A stretch of DNA of 9,439 bases from an uncultured Bacilli bacterium. GTDB taxonomy: Bacteria > Bacillota_I > Bacilli_A > RFN20 > CAG-631. The stretch is from contig CAKPXW010000064.1 in assembly GCA_934202505.1 (NCBI GenBank), positions 1-9,439 on the forward strand, in the 5' to 3' direction. The notes beneath the pieces were generated by a model. It was not told the DNA's origin. It was given only the letters and a program-made list of their open reading frames with translations, and searched no databases. Both the position numbers and the translations under genes were made by a program. How positions within the stretch are numbered: the stretch's first letter is position 1; every line of letters starts with the position of its first letter. Positions 1 to 6,014 of this stretch are shown here, one piece after another.

Positions 1-2578
1 CATTTGAAATGAATTTTTGCATAATTTCTTCCATTTGTTCAATAGGCAATTTTCCATGGGCAATAGCTATTTTGGCTCCACTTATCATTTTTTGTAATTT
101 AGAGGCTATTTCTGGCAATTTTTCTATTTTATTATTTAGATAAAATACTTGTCCTCCTCTTGCTAATTCTCGCTCAATAATTTCTTTTATTAAGTAATCA
201 TCCTTAACTATAACATAAGTTTGAACTGGCATTCTATTTTCAATTGGTGTTGTAATTGTAGAAAAACCTCTAACCCCAGTTAGAGCCATTTGTAAAGTTC
301 TAGGAATAGGAGTTGCTGATAATGTTAAAACATCTACATTTTGTTTAATTTCTTTTATTTTTTCCTTATGTTCAACTCCAAATTTATGTTCTTCATCAAC
401 GATTAATAATCCCAAATCTTTAAAAACAATATCATTTGATAACAACCTATGTGTTCCTATTAATAAATCAACTTTTCCTTCTTTTAAATCTTTTAATATT
501 TGTTTCGTATCACTTTCTGAAACTAACCTTGAAAGAAGTTTAATATTTACTCCAAAATTTCTAAATCTATCTATAGAAGTTAAATAATGTTGTCTTGCAA
601 GTAAGGTTGTAGGACAAAGCAAAGCTACTTGCTTTCCACTATTTATAGCTTTAAAGGCCGCTCTTAAAGCCACTTCTGTTTTGCCAAAGCCCACATCACC
701 AACTAGAATTCTATCCATTATTATTGGTTTTTCCATATCATCTTTAATTTCTTGCATAACTTTCTTTTGGTCACCAGTTAATTCATATGGAAAATCATTT
801 TCAAAAGCAATTTGTAAATCATCATCTTTTTCAAAAGAAAACCCAGTTTTTTCTGCTCTCAAAGAATATAATTTAACAAGTCTTGTGGCAAGTTCATTAA
901 CTCTTTCTTTAATTTTGGCTTTTGTTTTTTCCCACTCTTTGCTTCCAAGAGTGTTTATATGTGGAACTGCACCCTCTTTAGAAACATATTTTCTAACAAG
1001 TTTAAATTGTTCAAGTGGTAAATATAACATTGCATTGTTTTTATATTCTATTTTTAAATAATCACGATGAATATTATTTTGTAAAATTGTTTCAATTCCC
1101 TTATATATTCCAATTCCATGATATTCATGGACTAAATAATCATCAATTGATAAATCATTTACAGAAGAAATAGTAACTGCATTTTTATACTTTGAAAAAT
1201 TATTAATTGTACTTTTAAAGCGTTTATTAAAGATTTCTTTTTCTCCAATAATTTCAATTTTTAATTCTTGTAAATCAAGTCCTATATGATAATCATTATG
1301 AGAAATATTAATACCTTTATTTAAAATATTAGTATTATCAAGTTCATTAAATTCTAAATCTTTAGCATTTAAAAAAGAAATCAAAGAATTATAATGAATG
1401 TCTGATTGCAATCCAATATAGATATAATAATGTTCTGATATTTTTTCAATTAGTTCTTTATATAACATATCAAAAGAAAACTCAAAAGAATCAACTTTAA
1501 TAAAATTTAAATCTATAATTGTATTATTAACATCAGTTGAAAGATAAATTGGTTTCTTTATTTTTTCTAAAATATTATCAAGTTGTTCAAATAGTTTTAA
1601 ATTATTTAAACTCATTCCTCTTTCATATTGTTTTAAAATATCTTGTATTGCTTCATCTTCTATAAATTTCTCATTATCTTTAATTGTTTTGTAATCGAAA
1701 AGATAGATTTTTTCATAATTTGCAAGTTCTAATAATGTTGAATAATTAGAAAAAAAACTATAGTATTTATAAATACTATCATTAAAATCATATTGCTTGA
1801 TTGAATCAATATCTTCAGTTACAGTTTGTGTTAGTTGTAAATTATTAGCACTATTTTTACTTTCAATTTCTAGTTCTTTTTTTATATTATTTATTCCATC
1901 TTCAAATGAATTTGTTAAAAATTCACTTGCTGGTAGAATATCAATTTGATCAGTAAGTGAAATTGTTCTTTGCGAATCAACGTCAAAAAATCTAATACTA
2001 TCTATTTCTTTGTCAAAAAATTCTATTCTTATTGGCATAGAATAATTTATAGAATATATATCAATAACTCCACCTCGAGAAGAAAACTCAAAAGGCTGTG
2101 TAACTTTTAAAACATTCTTATAACCAAGTTTTACTATTTGTTCTTGTAAGGCATTAACTGATTGTCCAATTTTTAAATTAATGCAAGATTTTTTAAATAT
2201 CTCGATACTAGGAGTTAGCCTTTTAATTGCCATAGTATGGGTAACAATAAATATCGGTTCATTGTTTGCAAGTTTATTTAATAATACTATTCTTTGGGCA
2301 ATTAACTCTGGAGAGGAAGCAAGAGAGGTAAATTTTGTAACTTCATCAACACAATATAAAAATAAATTCTCTTTTAAAATTCCAGAAAGATAAGAATAAA
2401 CATTTTGGGCGTGTAACATATTATTAGTAACAATAATTGTTAATTCTTGTTTTCGTATATATTTAAGAGCAATGCCAAAAAGCAATGATTCATCATTTAC
2501 CCCAGTTAAATCATTGTCATTGTTAATTATATTAGCTATTTTTGTTTGTTTAGTTAAAAACTTAATTAGTGCTTCCAT
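1..2578 (-). CDS. mfd: Transcription-repair coupling factor Mfd, 3' end cut by window edge
   Basis: Mfd is a cytoplasmic ATP-driven DNA translocase that removes RNA polymerase stalled at DNA damage and recruits UvrA for nucleotide excision repair. The visible 859 residues (full family length about 1150) show a UvrB-like N-terminal module with SRGGVIDIYS near residue 165, a CarD-like RNA polymerase interaction domain near 480-545 (DDYLVHEYHGIGIYKG), then the RecG-like helicase: Walker A GDVGFGKT at 627-634, DEEH at 728-731 and SATPIPRT from 754. The sequence breaks off in the second RecA-like lobe, so the last helicase motifs and the C-terminal autoinhibitory domain lie outside. The ATG at 2578 is the only start codon between the upstream in-frame TGA and the conserved region. 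It overlaps the end of pth by 17 bases and has only a weak Shine-Dalgarno (AAAGAAA), so translation is probably coupled to pth. Family assignment is very secure. Confidence 0.97.
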   Translation of the reverse strand, partial: MEALIKFLTKQTKIANIINNDNDLTGVNDESLLFGIALKYIRKQELTIIVTNNMLHAQNVYSYLSGILKENLFLYCVDEVTKFTSLASSPELIAQRIVLLNKLANNEPIFIVTHTMAIKRLTPSIEIFKKSCINLKIGQSVNALQEQIVKLGYKNVLKVTQPFEFSSRGGVIDIYSINYSMPIRIEFFDKEIDSIRFFDVDSQRTISLTDQIDILPASEFLTNSFEDGINNIKKELEIESKNSANNLQLTQTVTEDIDSIKQYDFNDSIYKYYSFFSNYSTLLELANYEKIYLFDYKTIKDNEKFIEDEAIQDILKQYERGMSLNNLKLFEQLDNILEKIKKPIYLSTDVNNTIIDLNFIKVDSFEFSFDMLYKELIEKISEHYYIYIGLQSDIHYNSLISFLNAKDLEFNELDNTNILNKGINISHNDYHIGLDLQELKIEIIGEKEIFNKRFKSTINNFSKYKNAVTISSVNDLSIDDYLVHEYHGIGIYKGIETILQNNIHRDYLKIEYKNNAMLYLPLEQFKLVRKYVSKEGAVPHINTLGSKEWEKTKAKIKERVNELATRLVKLYSLRAEKTGFSFEKDDDLQIAFENDFPYELTGDQKKVMQEIKDDMEKPIIMDRILVGDVGFGKTEVALRAAFKAINSGKQVALLCPTTLLARQHYLTSIDRFRNFGVNIKLLSRLVSESDTKQILKDLKEGKVDLLIGTHRLLSNDIVFKDLGLLIVDEEHKFGVEHKEKIKEIKQNVDVLTLSATPIPRTLQMALTGVRGFSTITTPIENRMPVQTYVIVKDDYLIKEIIERELARGGQVFYLNNKIEKLPEIASKLQKMISGAKIAIAHGKLPIEQMEEIMQKFISN

Positions 2579-3146
2579 GATTTTCTTTACAGTTATATTT
2601 ATTCATTGCCATATTGAAATTATTATCAATAAAATAATTTATCGATAATAATACTTTTTCAAAGCACTTATTTAATTCTTCAAGTTCATTTTTATCAAAT
2701 TTGGATAATACAAAATCTGCCATATTCATATTAGCAGGAGGCATACCTATTCCTATTCTAATTCTTTTGAAACAAATTGTTTGTAATTGTTCAACAATAT
2801 TTTTCATTCCATTATGAGATCCCGGATTACCTTTTTCTTTTAATCTTAATGATGCAAAAGGTAAATCTTTATCATCATATATAACAATAATATCTTCTAT
2901 ATTTATTTTATAAAAAGAAACAATTTCTCTTATTGCAATTCCAGATAAATTCATATAAGTCAAAGGTTTAAAAAAGATTATTTTTTCACCATTTTTTTCA
3001 TATATACTATACTCACCATGGAATTTTTCTTTAAATGATTCAAGTTGTAATTTATCCGCAATATATGAAATTGACATGAATCCTAAATTATGTCTTGTAT
3101 TTTTATATTTAAGACCAGGATTGCCAAGACCAACTACTAATTTCAC
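2562..3146 (-). CDS. pth: Peptidyl-tRNA hydrolase
   Basis: Pth cleaves the ester bond of peptidyl-tRNAs that drop off ribosomes, recycling tRNA in the cytoplasm. The 194-residue product has the normal family length and conserved residues: VGLGNPG with Asn9, NTRHNLGF with catalytic His19, TYMNLSG with Asn66, YDDKDLP with Asp91 and GSHNGMKNI with Asn112, matching E. coli Asn10, His20, Asn68, Asp93 and Asn114. The start is GTG, fixed by an AAGGGG ribosome binding site 8 bases upstream and by the MKLVVGLGNPG beginning; an ATG a few bases upstream is out of frame and meets a stop at once. It is the first gene of a pth-mfd unit. In Bacillus subtilis the same order occurs (pth is also called spoVC) but with fin between the two; fin is absent here. 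Confidence 0.98.
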   Translation of the reverse strand: MKLVVGLGNPGLKYKNTRHNLGFMSISYIADKLQLESFKEKFHGEYSIYEKNGEKIIFFKPLTYMNLSGIAIREIVSFYKINIEDIIVIYDDKDLPFASLRLKEKGNPGSHNGMKNIVEQLQTICFKRIRIGIGMPPANMNMADFVLSKFDKNELEELNKCFEKVLLSINYFIDNNFNMAMNKYNCKENHGSTN

Positions 3147-3154
3147 AATATCAT

Positions 3155-3160
3155 CCCCTT
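3155..3160 (-). promoter_or_regulatory. Ribosome binding site deciding the GTG start of pth
   Basis: AAGGGG on the reverse strand lies 8 bases before the GTG at 3146. It supports the GTG rather than the out-of-frame ATG at 3154-3152. Confidence 0.75.
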
Positions 3161-3175
3161 AAATATTTTAAGTTA

Positions 3176-3184
3176 ATTATATCA
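3176..3184 (-). promoter_or_regulatory. Extended -10 promoter for pth-mfd
   Basis: The reverse strand reads TGATATAAT, a perfect TGnTATAAT extended -10 element. The -35 region at the usual distance (about 3199-3204, TTTATT) is weak, as is common with extended -10 promoters. The predicted start of transcription is near 3169, giving a leader of about 20 bases that holds the AAGGGG ribosome binding site. Prediction from motif only. Confidence 0.65.
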
Positions 3185-3236
3185 AAAAAACATTAATTAA
3201 TAAATTACTTTTAAAAAAGATTCTTTTTTTCTTACA

Positions 3237-3268
3237 GTTGTCCTTTTTATCGACAATTGTTGTCCTTT
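3237..3268. repeat. Two direct copies of GTTGTCCTTT in the divergent spacer
   Basis: GTTGTCCTTT occurs at 3237-3246 and again at 3259-3268, a period of 22 bases or about two helical turns. Between them lies ACAATTGT (3253-3260), a perfect palindrome overlapping the second copy. The repeats sit between the pth promoter and the promoter of the rightward membrane genes, a suitable place for a shared regulator; no regulator is identified, and the region is AT-rich, so chance remains possible. Confidence 0.4.
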
Positions 3269-3289
3269 AATTCATTTTAAACATTTTTG

Positions 3290-3318
3290 TTGAAAATTAT
3301 CGATAAAAGTTGTAAAAT
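3290..3318 (+). promoter_or_regulatory. Sigma-A type promoter of the two-gene membrane operon
   Basis: TTGAAA at 3290-3295 and TAAAAT at 3313-3318 are separated by exactly 17 bases. Transcription would begin near 3325, giving a leader of about 25 bases with AAGGAG at 3337-3342. The spacer contains the palindrome TTATCGATAA at 3297-3306, a possible operator; the same ten bases also occur inside pth and glgD, so its meaning is uncertain. Confidence 0.65.
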
Positions 3319-3350
3319 TTGTTATATATCATAAAAAAGGAGTTAAAACT

Positions 3351-3713
3351 ATGAAAAAGAAATTAATCGCACTAATTGTATTTTCTCTATTATTTGTTGC
3401 AGTTGGCTTTATTATGTTGTATAAGCCTGCATTTACTGCTGTTCAAGATTTTTTTAGAAACATCGGTATCTACACATGGTTAAAAGATAATTTTTATGAC
3501 TTCTATTATGCTATTCGTTATGGAAAACGTGGATTATTCGTTGTTGTAGTATTTGCTATTGTCATTATTAGTTTATTTGTATTTAAAGGAACTAAAACTA
3601 AAAGAGTTAATGATGATACTATGAAACCTATTAATGTTTATCAAACACCTTACATTCATGCAAAAAATGGAAAACCTACTATGGTTGTAATTGAAGAAAA
3701 AGGAGATAAGTAA
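3351..3713 (+). CDS. Small two-span membrane protein of unknown function
   Basis: I do not recognise this 120-residue protein. It begins MKKK and has a hydrophobic segment at about 5-24 and a second at about 61-79 (GLFVVVVFAIVIISLFVFKG). Between them lies an aromatic stretch rich in Tyr, Phe and Asp (about 34-56), and the polar tail of about 40 residues is probably cytoplasmic if both spans cross the membrane. The first segment could instead be an uncleaved signal anchor. AAGGAG stands 8 bases before the ATG and a good promoter lies just upstream. The next gene starts one base after its TAA, so the two are co-transcribed and probably act together. The gene is real judging from its ribosome binding site, promoter and codon use; function is unknown. 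Confidence 0.85.
   Translation: MKKKLIALIVFSLLFVAVGFIMLYKPAFTAVQDFFRNIGIYTWLKDNFYDFYYAIRYGKRGLFVVVVFAIVIISLFVFKGTKTKRVNDDTMKPINVYQTPYIHAKNGKPTMVVIEEKGDK
3700..3705 (+). promoter_or_regulatory. Ribosome binding site deciding the start of the second membrane gene
   Basis: AAGGAG lies 9 bases before the ATG at 3715 and inside the last codons of the upstream gene. It rules out the in-frame TTG at 3691, which precedes this site and has no ribosome binding site of its own. Confidence 0.75.
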
Positions 3714-3714
3714 T

Positions 3715-4077
3715 ATGAGAAAAAAAAGTAATATTTTATTATTAATTATTTATATTGCATGTTGTGTTTTTGCTTTATATTATAGTTGGGAAAGAAATTT
3801 CTTAATGGTAGGTATTTTCTTACTTGCTTTAATAGTTCTAGGATTTGTACGATTTGCTATTAATTCTAAAGCCTATAAAAATGATGTAGCTTCTTATATT
3901 CCTATGCGTTCTGTAAAACTTGAAAGTTCTATCGAAGTTGTTAATGGAGAAAATAGAAATCCATCTGAAAAAGTTGCTTTAATGCATATTGATGAAGTTA
4001 AGGAAAATAAAGTAATAATTAAATTATTTAAAGATTACGTTCCAACAACTGATTGTTCAGCAGCTGTTAATAAATAA
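3715..4077 (+). CDS. Small two-span membrane protein of unknown function, second gene of the pair
   Basis: I do not recognise this 120-residue protein. Two hydrophobic segments at about 6-24 and 29-47 form a short hairpin joined by SWERN, followed by a polar domain of about 70 residues that is probably cytoplasmic, with alternating polar and hydrophobic residues suggesting a small beta-rich fold (VALMHIDEV, KVIIKLFKDYV). An in-frame TTG at 3691 would add eight residues, but the AAGGAG at 3700-3705 points to this ATG. The gene begins one base after the TAA of the preceding gene and has the same length; the two share layout (two spans then a polar tail) but no obvious sequence similarity. A bidirectional terminator follows. 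Confidence 0.85.
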   Translation: MRKKSNILLLIIYIACCVFALYYSWERNFLMVGIFLLALIVLGFVRFAINSKAYKNDVASYIPMRSVKLESSIEVVNGENRNPSEKVALMHIDEVKENKVIIKLFKDYVPTTDCSAAVNK

Positions 4078-4089
4078 AATACGTTTTAA

Positions 4090-4114
4090 AAAAGGGCACT
4101 ACAAGTGCCCTTTT
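4090..4114. terminator. Bidirectional intrinsic terminator between convergent genes
   Basis: AAAAGGGCACT (4090-4100) and AGTGCCCTTTT (4104-4114) form a perfect 11-bp stem with a 3-base ACA loop. Forward transcripts from the membrane pair end in CCCTTTTAA; reverse transcripts from gerQ end in CCCTTTTTT, the better U-tract. The stem overlaps the last two bases of the gerQ-like gene. Confidence 0.92.
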
Positions 4115-4457
4115 AATCTAATTTCATTTCTTCGCCTTCGTAAACTACCCATTCTAGGTATAAAAGTAATAATATCAACTTATTACCAGTTAAGCTTTCT
4201 TTTATTACAATGTAGTCTTCTCCAATTCCAATTAAAGAGCCTTTATATTCCATATCACGCCATTTTATAGAATCCGAATATGAAAAATAATAAGTTGCTT
4301 CTTTACCTTTTAAGTTTTTAAGTACACTATTTACAAAAGATAATTCCTTATCTTTATTTTCAATAATAGTAGATGATGTTCTATTACTATTGCTCGTTGG
4401 ATATGGAGGTACGTTCATTTGGCCAAAGTTTTGATTGTAATGTGAATTATAATCCAT
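4113..4457 (-). CDS. gerQ: GerQ-family spore coat protein
   Basis: GerQ is an inner spore coat protein which in Bacillus subtilis is needed for localisation of the cortex hydrolase CwlJ and so for normal germination. The 114-residue product ends in a recognisable GerQ domain (about 39-109): SFVNSVLKNLKGKEATYYFS, then the beta-strand pattern YKGSLIGIGEDYIVI and TGNKLILLLLYLEWVVYEGE, all close to the family pattern. The N-terminal 30 residues are rich in Asn, Tyr, Pro and Ser, like coat proteins, but shorter than in Bacillus. The Bacillus N-terminal lysines used for transglutaminase cross-linking are missing: the first lysine is residue 35. GAGGAG lies about 10 bases before the ATG. The gene stands 53 bases downstream of thiT and may have its own mother-cell promoter. 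Domain call is strong; a role in actual sporulation is inferred. Confidence 0.88.
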   Translation of the reverse strand: MDYNSHYNQNFGQMNVPPYPTSNSNRTSSTIIENKDKELSFVNSVLKNLKGKEATYYFSYSDSIKWRDMEYKGSLIGIGEDYIVIKESLTGNKLILLLLYLEWVVYEGEEMKLD

Positions 4458-4479
4458 ATATTATCTTTCTCCTCAAGAT

Positions 4480-4508
4480 AATATATGCATTCATTTAAAC
4501 TTATATAA
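4480..4508 (-). promoter_or_regulatory. Possible SigE-like promoter of gerQ
   Basis: On the reverse strand TTATATA (4508-4502) and CATATATT (4487-4480) are 14 bases apart, resembling the sporulation sigma-E pattern (KMATATT, 14 bases, CATACANT) with about three mismatches. The predicted transcription start near 4473 would fall within the ribosome binding site, which is a weakness, and AT-rich DNA gives such matches by chance. Confidence 0.25.
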
Positions 4509-4510
4509 CT

Positions 4511-5119
4511 TTATTCTTGTTCTTTTTTAGCTTGTAAATATTTTGTTGGATATGTTTTATTTAAAGATAAAATAACTGGAACTAATAAAATAATTATGGC
4601 AAGTACTAAACCAGCACTTGGTAAAACATATGATGCATTATATATTAGAGCTCCAATAATAGTTAGTGTTCCATCCGTATTAAAAAACAACATTGAATCA
4701 ATTGTAGCTCCTGCAAGTCTTATTAAAGCAAAAGCACATACTGATAGAATAATTAATCCATAAGCTTTAACAATATCAATTTTTCTACCATTATTTAAAG
4801 TATTATTAATGTAATTTCCAAAAATTCCTAGAATACATACTGATCCGAAAGCTAAAAAGTAGTCAAATGGATAGCATTGCATTCCATAGTCATCTAATAG
4901 GCAACTAATTAATCCAAAAACAATACCACCGCCTATTAAGCCTTTAAACCATCCATGTCTTAAAGCAATAACAAATAATGGAAATGCTGCAATGTTTAAT
5001 GAGCCACCTGTTGCGCCAATAGGAATTTTGACAAATTTGTCAAGGACAATAGCTAAAGCGCATAGCATTGCTATTTCTGTAATGTCTCTTATTGAGAATG
5101 TAAATGTTTCTTTTTTCAT
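4511..5119 (-). CDS. thiT: ThiT, thiamine-specific S component of an ECF transporter
   Basis: ThiT binds thiamine at the outer face of the membrane and, with the shared EcfA/EcfA'/EcfT module encoded elsewhere, imports it using ATP. The 202-residue protein is hydrophobic with about six spans, as expected for the family. It shows the S-component AxxxA motif in the first span (A17-A21), the family signatures KIPIGATGGSLNIA, LRHGWFKG and YPFDYFLAFGS, and YNASYVLP (160-167), matching the conserved Tyr-Asn region near the thiamine site in characterised ThiT proteins. The start is the ATG at 5119, preceded by AGGAGG; an upstream in-frame TTG at 5161 falls in the terminator hairpin and is not used. 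A TPP riboswitch upstream confirms the link to thiamine and predicts shut-off when thiamine diphosphate is plentiful. Another thiamine-related S component is the main alternative. Confidence 0.9.
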   Translation of the reverse strand: MKKETFTFSIRDITEIAMLCALAIVLDKFVKIPIGATGGSLNIAAFPLFVIALRHGWFKGLIGGGIVFGLISCLLDDYGMQCYPFDYFLAFGSVCILGIFGNYINNTLNNGRKIDIVKAYGLIILSVCAFALIRLAGATIDSMLFFNTDGTLTIIGALIYNASYVLPSAGLVLAIIILLVPVILSLNKTYPTKYLQAKKEQE

Positions 5120-5132
5120 ATATCTTCTTTTT

Positions 5133-5138
5133 CCTCCT
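5133..5138 (-). promoter_or_regulatory. Ribosome binding site of thiT
   Basis: AGGAGG lies 13 bases before the ATG, a slightly long spacing, and immediately after the U-tract of the riboswitch terminator. It is exposed only on transcripts that read past the terminator. Confidence 0.8.
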
Positions 5139-5140
5139 GA

Positions 5141-5181
5141 AAATAAAAACCTTTTTAACAAGATAATGCTAAAAAGGTTTT
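5141..5181 (-). terminator. Riboswitch-controlled intrinsic terminator before thiT
   Basis: In the transcript, AAAACCTTTTTA (5181-5170) pairs perfectly with TAAAAAGGTTTT (5157-5146): a 12-bp stem with a 12-base loop, followed by TATTT. It lies between the TPP aptamer and the thiT ribosome binding site, the standard layout for transcriptional attenuation. The stem has only two G-C pairs. Confidence 0.88.
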
Positions 5182-5215
5182 AATATTAAGTATTTTCCTT
5201 ACGCTAGCATTACCT
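5161..5215 (-). other. Antiterminator pairing that competes with aptamer and terminator
   Basis: In the transcript, AGGUAAUGCUAG (5215-5204, part of the conserved aptamer core) is complementary over 12 bases, with two G-U pairs, to UUAGCAUUAUCU (5172-5161, the end of the left arm and the loop of the terminator). Just inside, AAGG (5200-5197) can pair with CCUU (5177-5174) of the terminator left arm. This structure excludes both the ligand-bound aptamer and the terminator, which explains the switch. Drawn by hand; no folding energy was computed. Confidence 0.65.
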
Positions 5216-5280
5216 AGATCAAGTTAATGGTCAATCTTAGTATCAAAGATAATCTCAGCCTAGTTCTCTAAGCACCCATA
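5190..5280 (-). ncRNA. TPP riboswitch aptamer (THI element)
   Basis: The reverse strand carries the THI-box core in order: GGGTGC (5277-5272), CTGAGA (5258-5253), then TTGATCTAGGTAATGCTAGC with GTAAGGAAAA following (to about 5193). The expected helices can be drawn: CUUAG/CUAGG around AGAA, AUCUU/AAGAU for the variable P3 arm, and CUAG/CUAG closing GUAAUG. The closing P1 helix is AU-rich and poorly paired. It senses thiamine diphosphate and, with the terminator downstream, should switch off thiT when the ligand is abundant. It begins about 14 bases after the stop codon of the upstream gene; no clear promoter was found for it alone. Confidence 0.95.
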
Positions 5281-5293
5281 TAAGTTATTAAAA

Positions 5294-5989
5294 TTATTTT
5301 TTAGAAAATTTTACACGATTTGTTGGCATTTTCGTTAAAATAAATGATTTAAATTCATCTATATTTCCATTTTCAACAAGTGTTTCTTTTGGTAAAATAA
5401 TAATTGTTTGTCTATCTAAATAGAATACAATTAAGCCATCAATTTCTCTAACTAATTGGAAATTATTATATTTTAGTTTAAAAACTCTTTCCTCATTAGT
5501 TTGTTCTTTTGTTTCTTCTTTTGGTTCAGTTTTTTCTTCTGTAGAAGTTTCTTCATTAGCATCAATAGTCTCTAATTTTTCTTCGACTTTTTCTTCTACA
5601 ATATTTTCTTCCGCTACAGCAGTTTCTTTTACTTCTTCTTTATTATCATCTGTAGTTGGCTTTGCATCTAATGACAAATTTTCATAAACAATTTCTTCAT
5701 CATTGAAAGTCACTATTAGATGTGTTCTTTCAATTACTGGAAGATTATTTCTAAGTTGTTTTTTTATAAGTGGGAAAGACACAAAACTCCATAATGGAAT
5801 AATAATTCCAAATGCGAAGCAAAAATAAGCTACATATGTTGTTTTTTGCTTACTTACAATCCAATAAATTCCTATTGCAATAAACATAACAGCAAATAAA
5901 ATATCACGCCACATTTTTGATTTTATAAGAGCATATTTATAATATTCTAAATAATTTTCAAATTTATATTTAACATCAAATTTATACAT
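5294..5989 (-). CDS. YcxB-like two-span membrane protein with a long acidic insertion
   Basis: The 231-residue product resembles the YcxB-like family of poorly characterised Firmicutes membrane proteins. An N-terminal polar strand region (FDVKYKFENYLEYYKYALIK) leads into two spans at about 28-46 and 51-73, then a cytoplasmic segment (THLIVTFNDEEIVYE) and a C-terminal part FQLVREIDGLIVFYLDRQ followed by TIIILPKETL, typical of the YcxB domain end. Between the two halves of the soluble domain lies a low-complexity stretch (about 107-168) rich in Glu, Lys and Thr, which usual family members of about 170 residues lack. It is probably disordered and surface-exposed. AGGAGG lies 8 bases before the ATG and an extended -10 promoter just upstream. 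The thiT riboswitch follows at once. Function unknown; the family call is from remembered patterns. Confidence 0.75.
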   Translation of the reverse strand: MYKFDVKYKFENYLEYYKYALIKSKMWRDILFAVMFIAIGIYWIVSKQKTTYVAYFCFAFGIIIPLWSFVSFPLIKKQLRNNLPVIERTHLIVTFNDEEIVYENLSLDAKPTTDDNKEEVKETAVAEENIVEEKVEEKLETIDANEETSTEEKTEPKEETKEQTNEERVFKLKYNNFQLVREIDGLIVFYLDRQTIIILPKETLVENGNIDEFKSFILTKMPTNRVKFSKK

Positions 5990-6014
5990 TTCTTTTTCCT
6001 CCTAAACATTATGT

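Noticed and set aside
681..1061. Forward open frame of 126 codons
   Set aside because: It lies wholly antisense to the conserved helicase domain of mfd, has no ribosome binding site and gives a hydrophobic Ser/Leu-rich product typical of a shadow frame.
2181..2393. Forward open frame of 70 codons
   Set aside because: Antisense to the N-terminal module of mfd, with no expression signals.
2639..2648. TTATCGATAA inside pth (also at 8185-8194 inside glgD) as operator sites
   Set aside because: Both are within coding sequence and explained by Asp-Lys and Ile codons in AT-rich DNA; they are evidence against over-reading the copy in the promoter spacer.
3213..3229. Inverted repeat AAAAAAGA-T-TCTTTTTT in the divergent spacer
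   Set aside because: The one-base centre cannot form a hairpin loop without opening several A-U pairs, and homopolymer runs are common here; treated as composition.
5120..5161. Longer thiT starting at an in-frame TTG at 5161
   Set aside because: The added residues are encoded by the terminator hairpin and the AGGAGG site itself; the ATG at 5119 lies after that site and matches the family start.
4992..5183. Forward open frame of 63 codons
   Set aside because: Antisense to the start of thiT and to the riboswitch terminator; nothing supports translation.
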